Below, piece by piece: positions 49,602 to 57,386 of a stretch of 64,000 nt of DNA. The position numbers were made by a program, and so were the translations under genes. The notes beneath the pieces were generated by a model. That model was given only the letters and a program-made list of their open reading frames with translations, did not search any database and was not told where the DNA came from. Each line of letters opens with the position of its first letter. Position 1 is the first letter of the stretch. Origin of the DNA: DATMNR01 sp963702765 (GTDB lineage: Bacteria > Chloroflexota > Ktedonobacteria > Ktedonobacterales > Ktedonobacteraceae); the NCBI GenBank assembly GCA_963702765.1, contig CAVPEB010000008.1, positions 1-64,000 of the forward strand, in the 5' to 3' direction.

Positions 49602-50300
49602 ATGCCAAGGATAGATGCTTCAAAACTAAACCTGGAAGAGACTGTGGTGCAGGTAAGCCGCGTCTCGAAGGTAGTCAAGGGCGGTCGGCACTTTAGCATT
49701 CGAGCAATTGTAGTCGTTGGGGATCGCAATGGCCATGTCGGTTATGGACTGGGCAAAGCTGCAGAATATACCGAAGCTATTCGCAAGGGCGTTGAAGATG
49801 CTAAGAAGAATTTGATATCAGTGCCTCTGGCTGGAACGACGATACCTTTTATGATAAAAACCCGCTTTGGCGCTTCAGAGGTTATGCTGAAGCCTGCGGC
49901 TCCAGGCACTGGAGTAATTGCTGGTGGAGCAGTGCGTGCTGTAATGGAGTCGGTTGGCATTCGTGATATCTTGACGAAGTCACTCGGAAGCACCAATGCA
50001 GCAAATACAGTTCAAGCTTGCCTGAAAGGACTAAGCGAGTTGCGCTCTGCCGATGAAGAAGCTGCTTTGCGTGGCAAAACGGTTGCTGAAATAGTCGGCA
50101 AGAAGCAGGCTGAACGCCTTGCTATTGCTGCTGCCAACCAGGCTGAGCAGGCGGCACAGGCACGAGTTATGCGCGAAGAGGAAGCTCGTGATAGTAGGAA
50201 CTCTACAGGCAACCGTCGAGGTGGTGGGTCGAACGAACGGGACCGCCGTGGTGGCGGAGAACGTGGTGACCGTCGTGGCGGTGGCGAGCGTCGCAGATAG
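49602..50300 (+). CDS. rpsE: 30S ribosomal protein S5 with Arg/Gly tail
   Basis: Core with SRVSKVVKGGRHFSIRAIVV, VGDRNGHVGYGLGKAAEYTE, MLKPAAPGTGVIAGGAVRAV, IRDILTKSLGSTNAANTVQA is canonical for S5, which guards decoding and mRNA unwinding. 232 residues against about 165-200: the tail from about 185 has an Ala/Gln helix then RGGGSNERDRRGGGERGDRR, an RGG-like segment resembling the S3 tail. Confidence 0.96.
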   Translation: MPRIDASKLNLEETVVQVSRVSKVVKGGRHFSIRAIVVVGDRNGHVGYGLGKAAEYTEAIRKGVEDAKKNLISVPLAGTTIPFMIKTRFGASEVMLKPAAPGTGVIAGGAVRAVMESVGIRDILTKSLGSTNAANTVQACLKGLSELRSADEEAALRGKTVAEIVGKKQAERLAIAAANQAEQAAQARVMREEEARDSRNSTGNRRGGGSNERDRRGGGERGDRRGGGERRR

Positions 50301-50322
50301 ACGGCGTGATTGGAGATAAAAA

Positions 50323-50508
50323 ATGGCAACACTGCGTATTAAATGGGTCAAAAGCGCAATTGGCTATTCAAAAGACCAGAAGGCAACTATTCGTGCATTG
50401 GGGTTGCATAAACTCCAGCAGACAGTTGAACATGAAGATAATTCCGTCATGCGCGGGATGATTCGGAAAGTGAACCACCTGGTAAAGGTAGAGGAAGTAG
50501 TCTCATGA
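50323..50508 (+). CDS. rpmD: 50S ribosomal protein L30
   Basis: 61 residues: LRIKWVKSAIGYSKDQKATI, RALGLHKLQQTVEHEDNSVM, RGMIRKVNHLVKVEE. Canonical small L30. GGAG precedes the ATG. Overlaps rplO by four bases. Confidence 0.95.
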   Translation: MATLRIKWVKSAIGYSKDQKATIRALGLHKLQQTVEHEDNSVMRGMIRKVNHLVKVEEVVS

Positions 50509-51050
50509 AACTTTCTGATTTGCGGCCAGCTCCTGGTTCGCATAAACGTGAAAAGCGCATAGGTCGTGGACACGGTTCCGGTCGTGGGAAGACTGCTGGC
50601 CGTGGCACAAAAGGCCAGAAGGCTCGCACAGGCGGCACAATACATCGAGCATTTAATGGTGGTCAGACGCGTCTCTCAAAGAGACTGCCATTTGTGCGTG
50701 GTCTTGGCAATAGCAATCTGGCTTTTCGTCACGACTATGCTACTGTAAATGTTACTGATCTTAAGCTCTTTGAAGCGGGTGCTCAAATTACTCCTGAGGT
50801 GCTTGTAGCACAAGGCTTTATGACAAAGGCTGAGGGCAAAGGTTTGGTGAAGATCCTTGGTGATGGTGAATTGGATCGAGCCTTAACAGTGCGTGCCCAT
50901 AAGTTTACTGCCGGAGCGAGGACTAAGATTGAAGCCGCGGGCGGTACTATCGAGATAATTCCGACAAAAGTGTACGGAAAACCGAAGACAAAGAGGCGTA
51001 GGGACGAAGAAGGCAAGAAAGTACCATCGCCATACAACACGAAAGCATAG
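50505..51050 (+). CDS. rplO: 50S ribosomal protein L15
   Basis: 181 residues: MKLSDLRPAPGSHKREKRIG, RGHGSGRGKTAGRGTKGQKA, GFEGGQ-equivalent FNGGQTRLSKRLPFVRG, VLGDGELDRALTV-like ILGDGELDRALTVRAHKFTA. A basic tail (KPKTKRRRDEEGKKVP) extends past the usual end. Its stop codon lies within a long hairpin shared with the secY upstream region. Confidence 0.96.
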   Translation: MKLSDLRPAPGSHKREKRIGRGHGSGRGKTAGRGTKGQKARTGGTIHRAFNGGQTRLSKRLPFVRGLGNSNLAFRHDYATVNVTDLKLFEAGAQITPEVLVAQGFMTKAEGKGLVKILGDGELDRALTVRAHKFTAGARTKIEAAGGTIEIIPTKVYGKPKTKRRRDEEGKKVPSPYNTKA

Positions 51051-51074
51051 ATGCTCGTTATGCCTTCGTGTTGT
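51034..51074 (+). promoter_or_regulatory. Long hairpin across the rplO stop codon
   Basis: ACAACACGAA (51034-51043) pairs with TTCGTGTTGT (51065-51074) and GCATA (51045-51049) with TATGC (51059-51063), one mismatch between them. The rplO TAG (51048-51050) is inside. No T-run follows, so it may set mRNA stability or expression of secY-adk relative to the ribosomal genes. Confidence 0.55.
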
Positions 51075-51104
51075 CTCTGCGTTGTTTCGTGAAAGGAGAC
51101 TCCC

Positions 51105-52427
51105 ATGTGGGAAAGACTGCGCAGTATCTGGACAATACCAGATCTACGCAAAAAGATTCTCTTCACTCTCTTGATGTTGCTTGTTTTCCGCGTACTCGCT
51201 CATATCCCTGTACCGTTAACGCACACCGAGGAGCAAGCCCTGGCTAATCTCTTCTCTTCGAGCGGTAACCAGAATCTGAGCCAGTTGCTCGGACTGCTGG
51301 ATGTTTTTTCGGGTGGGTCTTTGCAACAGTTTTCTATAGTTGCGTTAGGAGTTTATCCATATATCACCGCAACTATTGTCATGCAACTTCTCATGCCGAT
51401 TATTCCGGCGTTGGAGAATATGAATCGTGAAGGCGAAGCCGGGCGTCTGCGCTTCAGCCAGATCACGCGCATCGTGACAGTGCCTCTGGCATTCTTACAG
51501 GCGCTTGGCAATACGGCGATTTTTGTGCGTTATGGCGTATTGACGAATTTCAGTCTTTTCGATCCAAACTATGCATTGGAGTCATGGGCAATTGTGCTTT
51601 CCCTGGTTGCTGGCACAATGGTTCTGGTGTGGATTGGTGAACTGATCACGGAGAATGGTGTTGGTAATGGTATCTCTATCATCATCTTTGGTGGTATCGT
51701 GAGCCGAATACCTTCATTTGTGCAGCAGGGAGTTACAGCCAGCTCAACAGGTAGCATTGTAAGTATAGCGGTCTTTTTGCTTATTGGTTTAGTGACAATC
51801 CTTGCAATAGTGTATGTGTATCAGGGGCAGAGGCGCGTGCCAATCGAGTATCCGACTAAGCGCATGGTGGGGCGAGGAATGCTGGTGGGTACGGCCCAAC
51901 GGACGTATATTCCGATGCAGGTCAACAGTGCTGGGATGATTCCGCTCATCTTCGCGCAGTCGATACTAATATTCCCAGCAGTGCTGGCTCAATACCTTGC
52001 GGCCAGTAATACTACCTGGTTAGCAAATACTGCGAATTGGATTGGAACCTATATTGCTAATACATCAACGTGGTACTATTGGGCCATCTACTTTGTGTTA
52101 GTAGTTGCATTTACGTACTTCTACGCGTATGTTGTATGGCAACAGCAGAACATACCAGAAACCTTACAGAAGCAAGGTGCGCATGTACCTGGGTATAGAC
52201 CAGGCGAAGCGACACGCAGACACTTGAACGATATCCTCAACCGGGTGACGTTAGGTGGTGCGCTGTTTCTGGGAACAGTAGCGGTTTTGCCATTCTTCGC
52301 TCGCGTGGGTGGAAATCAGCTATTGAGTAGCGCTGCACTCTTGATTGTAGTAGGAGTAGTGCTGGATACCGTTAGACAAATTGAAGCCCAGATGGTAATG
52401 CGTAACTATTCGGGATTTCTCACTTAA
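51105..52427 (+). CDS. secY: Preprotein translocase subunit SecY
   Basis: Channel subunit of the Sec translocon in the cytoplasmic membrane. 440 residues with about ten helices: FTLLMLLVFRVLAHIPVPLT, the plug-region SGGSLQQFSIVALGVYPYIT, PIIPALENMNREGEAGR, NGVGNGISIIIFGGIVSRIP, the cytoplasmic loop QRRVPIEYPTKRMVGR, NSAGMIPLIFAQSILIFPAV, GYRPGEATRRHLNDILNRVT. All match SecY. AAGGAG lies six bases before the ATG. Followed 24 bases on by adk. Confidence 0.97.
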   Translation: MWERLRSIWTIPDLRKKILFTLLMLLVFRVLAHIPVPLTHTEEQALANLFSSSGNQNLSQLLGLLDVFSGGSLQQFSIVALGVYPYITATIVMQLLMPIIPALENMNREGEAGRLRFSQITRIVTVPLAFLQALGNTAIFVRYGVLTNFSLFDPNYALESWAIVLSLVAGTMVLVWIGELITENGVGNGISIIIFGGIVSRIPSFVQQGVTASSTGSIVSIAVFLLIGLVTILAIVYVYQGQRRVPIEYPTKRMVGRGMLVGTAQRTYIPMQVNSAGMIPLIFAQSILIFPAVLAQYLAASNTTWLANTANWIGTYIANTSTWYYWAIYFVLVVAFTYFYAYVVWQQQNIPETLQKQGAHVPGYRPGEATRRHLNDILNRVTLGGALFLGTVAVLPFFARVGGNQLLSSAALLIVVGVVLDTVRQIEAQMVMRNYSGFLT

Positions 52428-52451
52428 AAAGGTTCACACCGGAGGGTAAAC

Positions 52452-53108
52452 GTGTATATTATCCTGGTCGGCGCACAAGGATCGGGCAAGGGAACGCAGG
52501 CCGAATTGCTTTCGCAAACGCTCGGCGTTCCGCATATTGCCAGTGGAGACCTCTTTCGTAATGCGATTGATGAGAAGACTGAGCTGGGACTTAAAGCCAA
52601 AGTGTACATTGATCGTGGAGAACTGGTTCCTGACGATTTGACTGTAACGATGGTAGTGAAACGCCTCGAAGAGCCAGACTGTTCGCATGGAGTGTTGTTT
52701 GACGGCTTTCCACGCACAGTGGCTCAGGCAGAGGTTTTAGACAGAGGGTTGCAGGAAGTTGGGAAACACATTGATCTTGCAATCTACCTGGAAGTACCTC
52801 GCGATGAGTTGCTTAAGAGGCTTTCGGGGCGCTACATCTGCAGGGCGAGTCAGCACGTTTATAATGTGAGTACCCATCCGCCAAAAGTAGCAGGTGTATG
52901 TGATATAGATGGAAGTGATTTGTATCAACGCTCTGATGATACAGGTGAAGCGGTTCAAAAGCGATTGGATATCTTTTTCAACGAGACGATTCGATTGCTT
53001 GATTACTATGGGAAGCAGAACAAATTGGTAGAAGTGGATGGAAACCAGGATATCGACCAGGTGCAACAATCGCTCCTCAAAGTGATACGTAGCCGAAAAG
53101 TTTCGTAG
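52452..53108 (+). CDS. adk: Adenylate kinase
   Basis: Interconverts ATP + AMP with two ADP. 218 residues, GTG start behind GGAGGG. P-loop GAQGSGKGTQAELL, AMP site ASGDLFRNAI, core DGFPRTVAQAEVLD, LID with RYICRASQHVYN and CDIDGSDLYQRSDD. In Gram-positive-type enzymes the LID zinc ligands are C-x2-C and C-x2-D (or C); here the set is C, S, C, D, so one ligand is lost. The usual map gene is absent between adk and infA. A promoter for the following genes starts about 30 bases on. Confidence 0.96.
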   Translation: MYIILVGAQGSGKGTQAELLSQTLGVPHIASGDLFRNAIDEKTELGLKAKVYIDRGELVPDDLTVTMVVKRLEEPDCSHGVLFDGFPRTVAQAEVLDRGLQEVGKHIDLAIYLEVPRDELLKRLSGRYICRASQHVYNVSTHPPKVAGVCDIDGSDLYQRSDDTGEAVQKRLDIFFNETIRLLDYYGKQNKLVEVDGNQDIDQVQQSLLKVIRSRKVS

Positions 53109-53137
53109 AGAAGTGTCAAAAGTGATAGAAAAACCAC

Positions 53138-53166
53138 TCGACATTTCTATACATTTGTGCTATAAT
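53138..53166 (+). promoter_or_regulatory. Promoter upstream of infA
   Basis: TCGACA (53138-53143), 17-base spacer, TATAAT (53161-53166) with extended TGC. It would drive infA, rpmJ, rpsM, rpsK, rpsD, rpoA and the genes after them independently of the upstream operon. Confidence 0.7.
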
Positions 53167-53178
53167 TCGTAGTTGGCT

Positions 53179-53198
53179 GCAGCAGTGTCAACTGCTGC
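53179..53198 (+). promoter_or_regulatory. Attenuator-like hairpin at the start of the infA leader
   Basis: GCAGCAGT (53179-53186) and ACTGCTGC (53191-53198) with loop GTCA, then CATTTTATC. It begins only about six bases from the expected transcription start. It may act as 5'-end protection or as a weak terminator. Confidence 0.5.
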
Positions 53199-53250
53199 CA
53201 TTTTATCTTGGAATCATTACTTCTAAAGTCGTCGTTAGAGAAAGGATGCT

Positions 53251-53472
53251 ATGCCAAAGAAGGATGAAATTGAAGTAGAGGGTAAAGTAATAGAGGCCCT
53301 CCCTAATGCCATGTTTAAGGTTGAAATAGATGAACAACACCACGTTCTTGCTGTTCTCTCCGGACGGATACGAATGAATTTTGTGCGTATTGTGCCGGGT
53401 GATAAGGTGAAGGTAGTACTTTCACCCTATGACCTGACACGCGGTCGCATAACATGGCGCGTGAGATCGTGA
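53251..53472 (+). CDS. infA: Translation initiation factor IF-1
   Basis: 73 residues: EVEGKVIEALPNAMFKVEID, HHVLAVLSGRIRMNFVRIVP, GDKVKVVLSPYDLTRGRITW, the OB fold that covers the ribosomal A site in initiation. AAAGGATG precedes the ATG. First gene after the promoter at 53138. A 172-base gap to rpmJ holds two loosely similar pyrimidine-rich stretches and no gene. Confidence 0.96.
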   Translation: MPKKDEIEVEGKVIEALPNAMFKVEIDEQHHVLAVLSGRIRMNFVRIVPGDKVKVVLSPYDLTRGRITWRVRS

Positions 53473-53644
53473 GGCGGTGTATCCCTCTCTTTCACTCTTC
53501 CATTTCTTCCAATGAGCATCTTTAACGACGCGAGTAGATAGGGTGGGTAGACTCCATGGATAGGGCGGAAAAGTTGAACGGTTGGATGAATGTCTATCTC
53601 TTTTACTTATTCCATTTCTTGCATAGAACTGAGGAGGGCAAATT

Positions 53645-53761
53645 ATGAAAGTACGTGCTTCGGTAAAGCCGCGTTGTGAAAGCTGTAAGGTGATTCGACG
53701 TAATCGAGTCGTAATGATTATCTGTAGTAAAGACCCAAAGCATAAGCAAAAGCAGGGCTAA
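53645..53761 (+). CDS. rpmJ: 50S ribosomal protein L36
   Basis: Only 38 codons: MKVRASVKPRCESCKVIRRN and on to CSKDPKHKQKQG. CxxC and C-x4-H are the zinc ligands of the C+ form. GAGGAGGGC sits upstream of the ATG. The first copy of the structured element starts two bases after its stop. Confidence 0.95.
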   Translation: MKVRASVKPRCESCKVIRRNRVVMIICSKDPKHKQKQG

Positions 53762-53763
53762 TA

Positions 53764-53811
53764 CTTCCTTACATTCAGATGAGAAAGCTGCGAGAGCAGC
53801 GTTTCTGAATG
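53764..53811 (+). repeat. Structured element, copy A (before rpsM)
   Basis: Begins with a 24-base sequence also present at 55360-55383. It folds as an outer stem CATTCAGA/TCTGAATG (53772-53779 with 53804-53811) enclosing GCTGC/GCAGC (53787-53791 with 53796-53800) with a GNRA tetraloop GAGA and an asymmetric internal loop. Lies directly after the rpmJ stop, upstream of rpsM. Confidence 0.7.
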
Positions 53812-53889
53812 CATAATAAGTATAATGAATGTTTCAAGTTTCAAGCACGGACTAAACTTGAAACTCGAGGTTCGAAACTGGAGGAAAAG

Positions 53890-54273
53890 ATGGCTAGAAT
53901 CGCCGGCGTTGACATTCCACGCGATAAGCGTGTGGAGATTTCGCTGACGTACATTTATGGGATCGGCTTAACAACAAGCCGTAAGATCCTGGAGCGAACA
54001 CGGATTGACCCTGACACACGGGTGAAAAATCTGACTGAAGAAGAAGTCAACCGCCTTCGCGAATTTATCGACCGCGAACACAAAGTTGAGGGCGACTTAC
54101 GCCGCGAAGTGGACATGAACATTAAGCGGCTTATTGAAATCGGCTCTTATCGTGGTATGCGTCATCGTCGTAATCTGCCAGTGCGAGGTCAGCGTACACG
54201 TACAAATGCGCGCACACGTCGTGGTCCGAAGAGGACAGTGGCAGGTAAGAAAAGAGCAACAGCTAAGAAGTAA
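53890..54273 (+). CDS. rpsM: 30S ribosomal protein S13
   Basis: 127 residues from the ATG at 53890 (GGAGG seven bases upstream): MARIAGVDIPRDKRVEISLT, YIYGIGLTTSRKILE, YRGMRHRRNLPVRGQRTRTN, ARTRRGPKRTVAGKKRA. S13 bridges to L5 and touches P-site tRNA. Upstream in-frame codons lie in the structured leader and were rejected. Confidence 0.96.
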   Translation: MARIAGVDIPRDKRVEISLTYIYGIGLTTSRKILERTRIDPDTRVKNLTEEEVNRLREFIDREHKVEGDLRREVDMNIKRLIEIGSYRGMRHRRNLPVRGQRTRTNARTRRGPKRTVAGKKRATAKK

Positions 54274-54295
54274 CGCCGGGAGGTATTGCAAACGT

Positions 54296-54697
54296 ATGGC
54301 GGCAGACAAAAAGAAATCAACAGGCAAGCCAAGGCGGCGTGAACGCAAGTCCATTCCGCGTGGCCAGGCGCATATCCAAGCAACTTTTAATAACACAATC
54401 GTCACTTTGACAGACCCCAATGGGAATGTTATCTCCTGGGGAAGTGCTGGTGGCCAGGGCTTCAAAGGCTCGCGAAAGAGTACCCCATATGCTGCGCAGG
54501 TCACAGCAGAATCAGCAGCACGCAAGGCGATGGAGCATGGTTTGAGGCAAATCGAAGTGTTCGTCAAAGGGCCTGGTTCTGGCCGTGAGGCGGCGATTCG
54601 CTCATTACAAGCTGCTGGACTGAATATCACTTCGATCATTGATGTAACACCTATTCCGCACAATGGCTGCCGACCGCCGAAGCGGCGTCGGGTGTAA
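54296..54697 (+). CDS. rpsK: 30S ribosomal protein S11
   Basis: 133 residues from the ATG at 54296 (GGGAGG upstream at long spacing): basic head KKKSTGKPRRRERKSIPRGQ, then AHIQATFNNTIVTLTDPNGN, SAGGQGFKGSRKSTPYAAQV, GPGSGREAAIRSLQAAGLNI, TPIPHNGCRPPKRRRV, all canonical. S11 forms the platform near the E site. Confidence 0.96.
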   Translation: MAADKKKSTGKPRRRERKSIPRGQAHIQATFNNTIVTLTDPNGNVISWGSAGGQGFKGSRKSTPYAAQVTAESAARKAMEHGLRQIEVFVKGPGSGREAAIRSLQAAGLNITSIIDVTPIPHNGCRPPKRRRV

Positions 54698-54730
54698 TCC
54701 GTGAAGTGCGTGTGAGGAGGAGTCAACTAC

Positions 54731-55357
54731 ATGGCCCGTTATACCGGCCCCGTCTGCAAGTTGTGCAGGCGCGAGGGGGTAAAACTTTTTCTAAAGGGCG
54801 ACAAGTGCATGACAAAGTGCACACTTGATCGCCGCAACACCCGGCCAGGACAACATGGTACGGGTCGACAACGCAAAGCTTCTGGTTATGCGTTGCAATT
54901 ACGTGAAAAACAGAAGGTAAGGCGCACATATGGCTTGTTGGAGCGCCAGTTCCGCAAGACTTTTGATACAGCGGCACGCCGTCCAGGTAGGACGGGCGAA
55001 AACCTGCTCCAAATTCTGGAGATGCGTCTGGACAATCTGGTCTATCGTCTCGGGTTCGCGGATTCGCGTGCTCAGGCTCGCCAGCTTGTTTGTCATGGTC
55101 ATTTTGCTGTAAATGGTCGTAAAACCGATATTCCTTCATTTGTTGCAAAACCAAATGATGTGATTAGTGTGCGTGAGAGAAGTAAAGGTCTTGAGTATTT
55201 CAAGACGCGCGCTCTGCTACTTGCACAAAAAGGGGTGCCTGCATGGCTGAGTCTGAACATCGATGAGATGACAGGGCGGGTCATGTCGCTACCTTCGCGA
55301 ACAGAACTAGAACTGCCATTTGAAGAGCAGATGGTGGTTGAATATTACCAACGGTAA
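54731..55357 (+). CDS. rpsD: 30S ribosomal protein S4 (zinc form)
   Basis: 208 residues: MARYTGPVCKLCRREGVKLF with CxxC and a second pair C-x3-C (KGDKCMTKCTLDRR), the zinc site of C+ S4; QKVRRTYGLLERQFRKTFD; S4 domain EMRLDNLVYRLGFADSRAQA, RQLVCHGHFAVNGRKTDIPS. S4 starts 16S folding and is a translational repressor in many bacteria (alpha operon in E. coli, own leader in Bacillus). AGGAGG precedes the ATG. Bracketed by the two copies of the structured element. Confidence 0.97.
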   Translation: MARYTGPVCKLCRREGVKLFLKGDKCMTKCTLDRRNTRPGQHGTGRQRKASGYALQLREKQKVRRTYGLLERQFRKTFDTAARRPGRTGENLLQILEMRLDNLVYRLGFADSRAQARQLVCHGHFAVNGRKTDIPSFVAKPNDVISVRERSKGLEYFKTRALLLAQKGVPAWLSLNIDEMTGRVMSLPSRTELELPFEEQMVVEYYQR

Positions 55358-55359
55358 TG

Positions 55360-55443
55360 CTTCCTTACATTCAGATGAGAAAGGTGTAGTCGCACCTTTC
55401 AGGCTGTCTCCTTACATTTTGTCTGACAGCAGTGTTTCTGAAT
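55360..55443 (+). repeat. Structured element, copy B (before rpoA)
   Basis: Same 24-base opening as copy A, same outer stem (ATTCAGA/TCTGAAT, 55369-55375 with 55437-55443), but two inner arms: AAAGGTG/CACCTTT (55380-55386 with 55393-55399) and GCTGTC/GACAGC (55403-55408 with 55425-55430). Thus a three-way junction versus the single arm of copy A. It starts two bases after the rpsD stop. Confidence 0.7.
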
Positions 55444-55657
55444 ACATATGCAATAGATAATACGTCGATCAGCGGATGGGTATATGCCTTCACCAGCCAA
55501 TACAAAAAGGCCGAAGGCGCAGGACTCTTGGACTACCCACTTTTCCGTGTTTTCTTCTAAGAGGGATTCTAGGGCTAGAGGTAGAATACTTGGAACAGTC
55601 TCTAAATATCCCTTCAAGGAAAAGCAGGATCCGGATGGTAGGAAAAGAAAGGCAGGT

Positions 55658-56644
55658 TTGACCTTGGAAGAAATTACTCTGCCTCGCATTAAAAATACAA
55701 AAACTCAGGGAAACTATGCGAGCTATGATATTGAGCCTTTAGAGGCTGGGTATGGAATGACCCTGGGCAATGCGCTGCGGCGTGTGTTACTCTCGTCTCT
55801 CCCAGGAGCAGCAGTGACCTCTATTCGTATTGATGGAGTACAGCATGAATTTCAGGACATCCCGCATGTAATGGAGGATGTCACAGATATCGTGCTGAAC
55901 GTCAAGAAACTGCGCCTACGCTCCTTTTCGGATCATCCAGTGTCGATGCGCCTGGAGGTGAGTGGAGAACGTGTAGTAACAGCGGCGGATATTATGGCGC
56001 CGAGTACTGTAGAGATTGTGAATCCGGATCTCTATATTGCGACACTTGATAATGAAGATGCTCACCTCGAGATGGAGCTGGTCGTTGAAACAGGTAGGGG
56101 TTATGTACCTGCCGATTCAAAGGAAGATCAACCCATCGGGGTGATTCCAGTAGATGCCATTTACACACCGGTTCAAAAGGTAAATTATACCGTTGAGCAT
56201 ACACGCGTGGGTCAAATGACTAACTACGATAAAATTGTTCTTGATGTCTGGACCGATGGCACTCTCTTACCGGATGAGGCATTACGTCAGAGTGCTGATA
56301 TTCTGGTGCGACACTTTACGCAGCTCGCTAACTATCGAGCTACGTTGGCTGAACCAGAGAAGCCACCTTTGAGCAGTATACCAATACCGCAGAAGATTTA
56401 TGATACTCCAATCGAGGAGCTTGATCTTTCGGTGCGTGCTTATAACTGCCTCAAGCGTAGTAACATTACAAAAGTGGGCCAGGTATTATCGATGAACGAA
56501 GAAGATTTGCTTGGCGTGCGAAACTTTGGCGAGAAGAGTTTGCAAGAACTGCGCGAGCGATTGCTCTTGCGCAACTTCCTGCCAAATCCACGTACCAGCG
56601 CTGTTGGGGCCGACATGGACGGCGATCACGAAATGGAGGACTGA
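55658..56644 (+). CDS. rpoA: DNA-directed RNA polymerase subunit alpha
   Basis: Alpha assembles the polymerase and its C-terminal domain binds UP elements. From the TTG at 55658 it has 328 residues: EPLEAGYGMTLGNALRRVLL, SSLPGAAVTSIRIDGVQHEF, then the CTD EELDLSVRAYNCLKRSNITK, VGQVLSMNEEDLLGVRNFGE, KSLQELRERL. An ATG at 55484 in frame would add 58 residues of non-family sequence (MPSPANTKRPKAQ..) without a ribosome site; normal length and homology favour the TTG, with AAGG just upstream. About 215 bases of leader follow copy B of the structured element. rplQ starts one base after the stop. Confidence 0.93.
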   Translation: MTLEEITLPRIKNTKTQGNYASYDIEPLEAGYGMTLGNALRRVLLSSLPGAAVTSIRIDGVQHEFQDIPHVMEDVTDIVLNVKKLRLRSFSDHPVSMRLEVSGERVVTAADIMAPSTVEIVNPDLYIATLDNEDAHLEMELVVETGRGYVPADSKEDQPIGVIPVDAIYTPVQKVNYTVEHTRVGQMTNYDKIVLDVWTDGTLLPDEALRQSADILVRHFTQLANYRATLAEPEKPPLSSIPIPQKIYDTPIEELDLSVRAYNCLKRSNITKVGQVLSMNEEDLLGVRNFGEKSLQELRERLLLRNFLPNPRTSAVGADMDGDHEMED

Positions 56645-56645
56645 G

Positions 56646-57272
56646 TTGAGGCACCGAGTTGCCGGTAATCGGATGAGTATGCCCGAGCCACGCCGACGTT
56701 CTGCGCGTCGAAACTTGATGGCTGGACTGATCCGCTATGATCGGATAAAAACCACTGAAGCACGCGCACGTGCTATTCGGGGTGAGACTGAAAAGTTACT
56801 AACTATAGCTATTAGAGGGTATCTTGCTTCCCAGGAGCATATGGCTTCAGTTGTTTCTGATGATGAGAAAGCCGCTCAAATCCTGGCTTTCGCACGCAAA
56901 GGCCGCTTCTCTTTCGAGAAACGGGTTGATTCGAATGAAGATCGTGCCGATCAGGGAAAGCCGCCTTTGACTGATAAGGGACGCAAGTTCCTGGAAAAGA
57001 AGTACAAGGATCGTCGTGAAGAATTGCTTCGTATCATTTCGAACGAGGATGAGGCAGAGGAAGCGTTACAGGTGGCATATGAAGCAATGGTGATAGAGTT
57101 GCATGCACGTCGTCAGATCTTGAAGGCACTTCCAGATGAATTAGTTGTCAAGAAGATCTTTGATGAGCTTGCACCGCGTTATGTTGGTCGTCCCGGCGGC
57201 TATACTCGTATAACGAAACTTGGCAGGCGTTTGGGCGATGCTTCCGAAATGGCACAAATTGCCCTGGTATAG
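56646..57272 (+). CDS. rplQ: 50S ribosomal protein L17 with large insertion
   Basis: TTG start at 56646 with GGAGG six bases upstream inside the rpoA end, giving LRHRVAGNRM. ARRNLMAGLIRYDRIKTTEA and the C-terminal LHARRQILKALPDELVVKKI, FDELAPRYVGRPGGYTRITK, LGRRLGDASEMAQIALV are canonical. 208 residues against about 120-130: residues about 60-150 are a charged, mostly helical insertion (FEKRVDSNEDRADQGKPPLT within it). L17 is at the tunnel exit, so the insertion would be exposed there. Confidence 0.95.
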   Translation: MRHRVAGNRMSMPEPRRRSARRNLMAGLIRYDRIKTTEARARAIRGETEKLLTIAIRGYLASQEHMASVVSDDEKAAQILAFARKGRFSFEKRVDSNEDRADQGKPPLTDKGRKFLEKKYKDRREELLRIISNEDEAEEALQVAYEAMVIELHARRQILKALPDELVVKKIFDELAPRYVGRPGGYTRITKLGRRLGDASEMAQIALV

Positions 57273-57386
57273 ATTTAGTTCTGCGAGAGAGTCCTGAAAA
57301 ACCTTTATGTGAGGTTTCTATCCAAAGAGTGATGGGATAAAAGAGCGGGGGAATGGGAACGTACTCTGCTAGAATCTTTGCAGATC

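Noticed and set aside
55484..55657. 58-residue N-terminal extension of RpoA from an ATG
   Set aside because: No ribosome site, non-family sequence, and the TTG at 55658 gives the normal length; the stretch is treated as leader.
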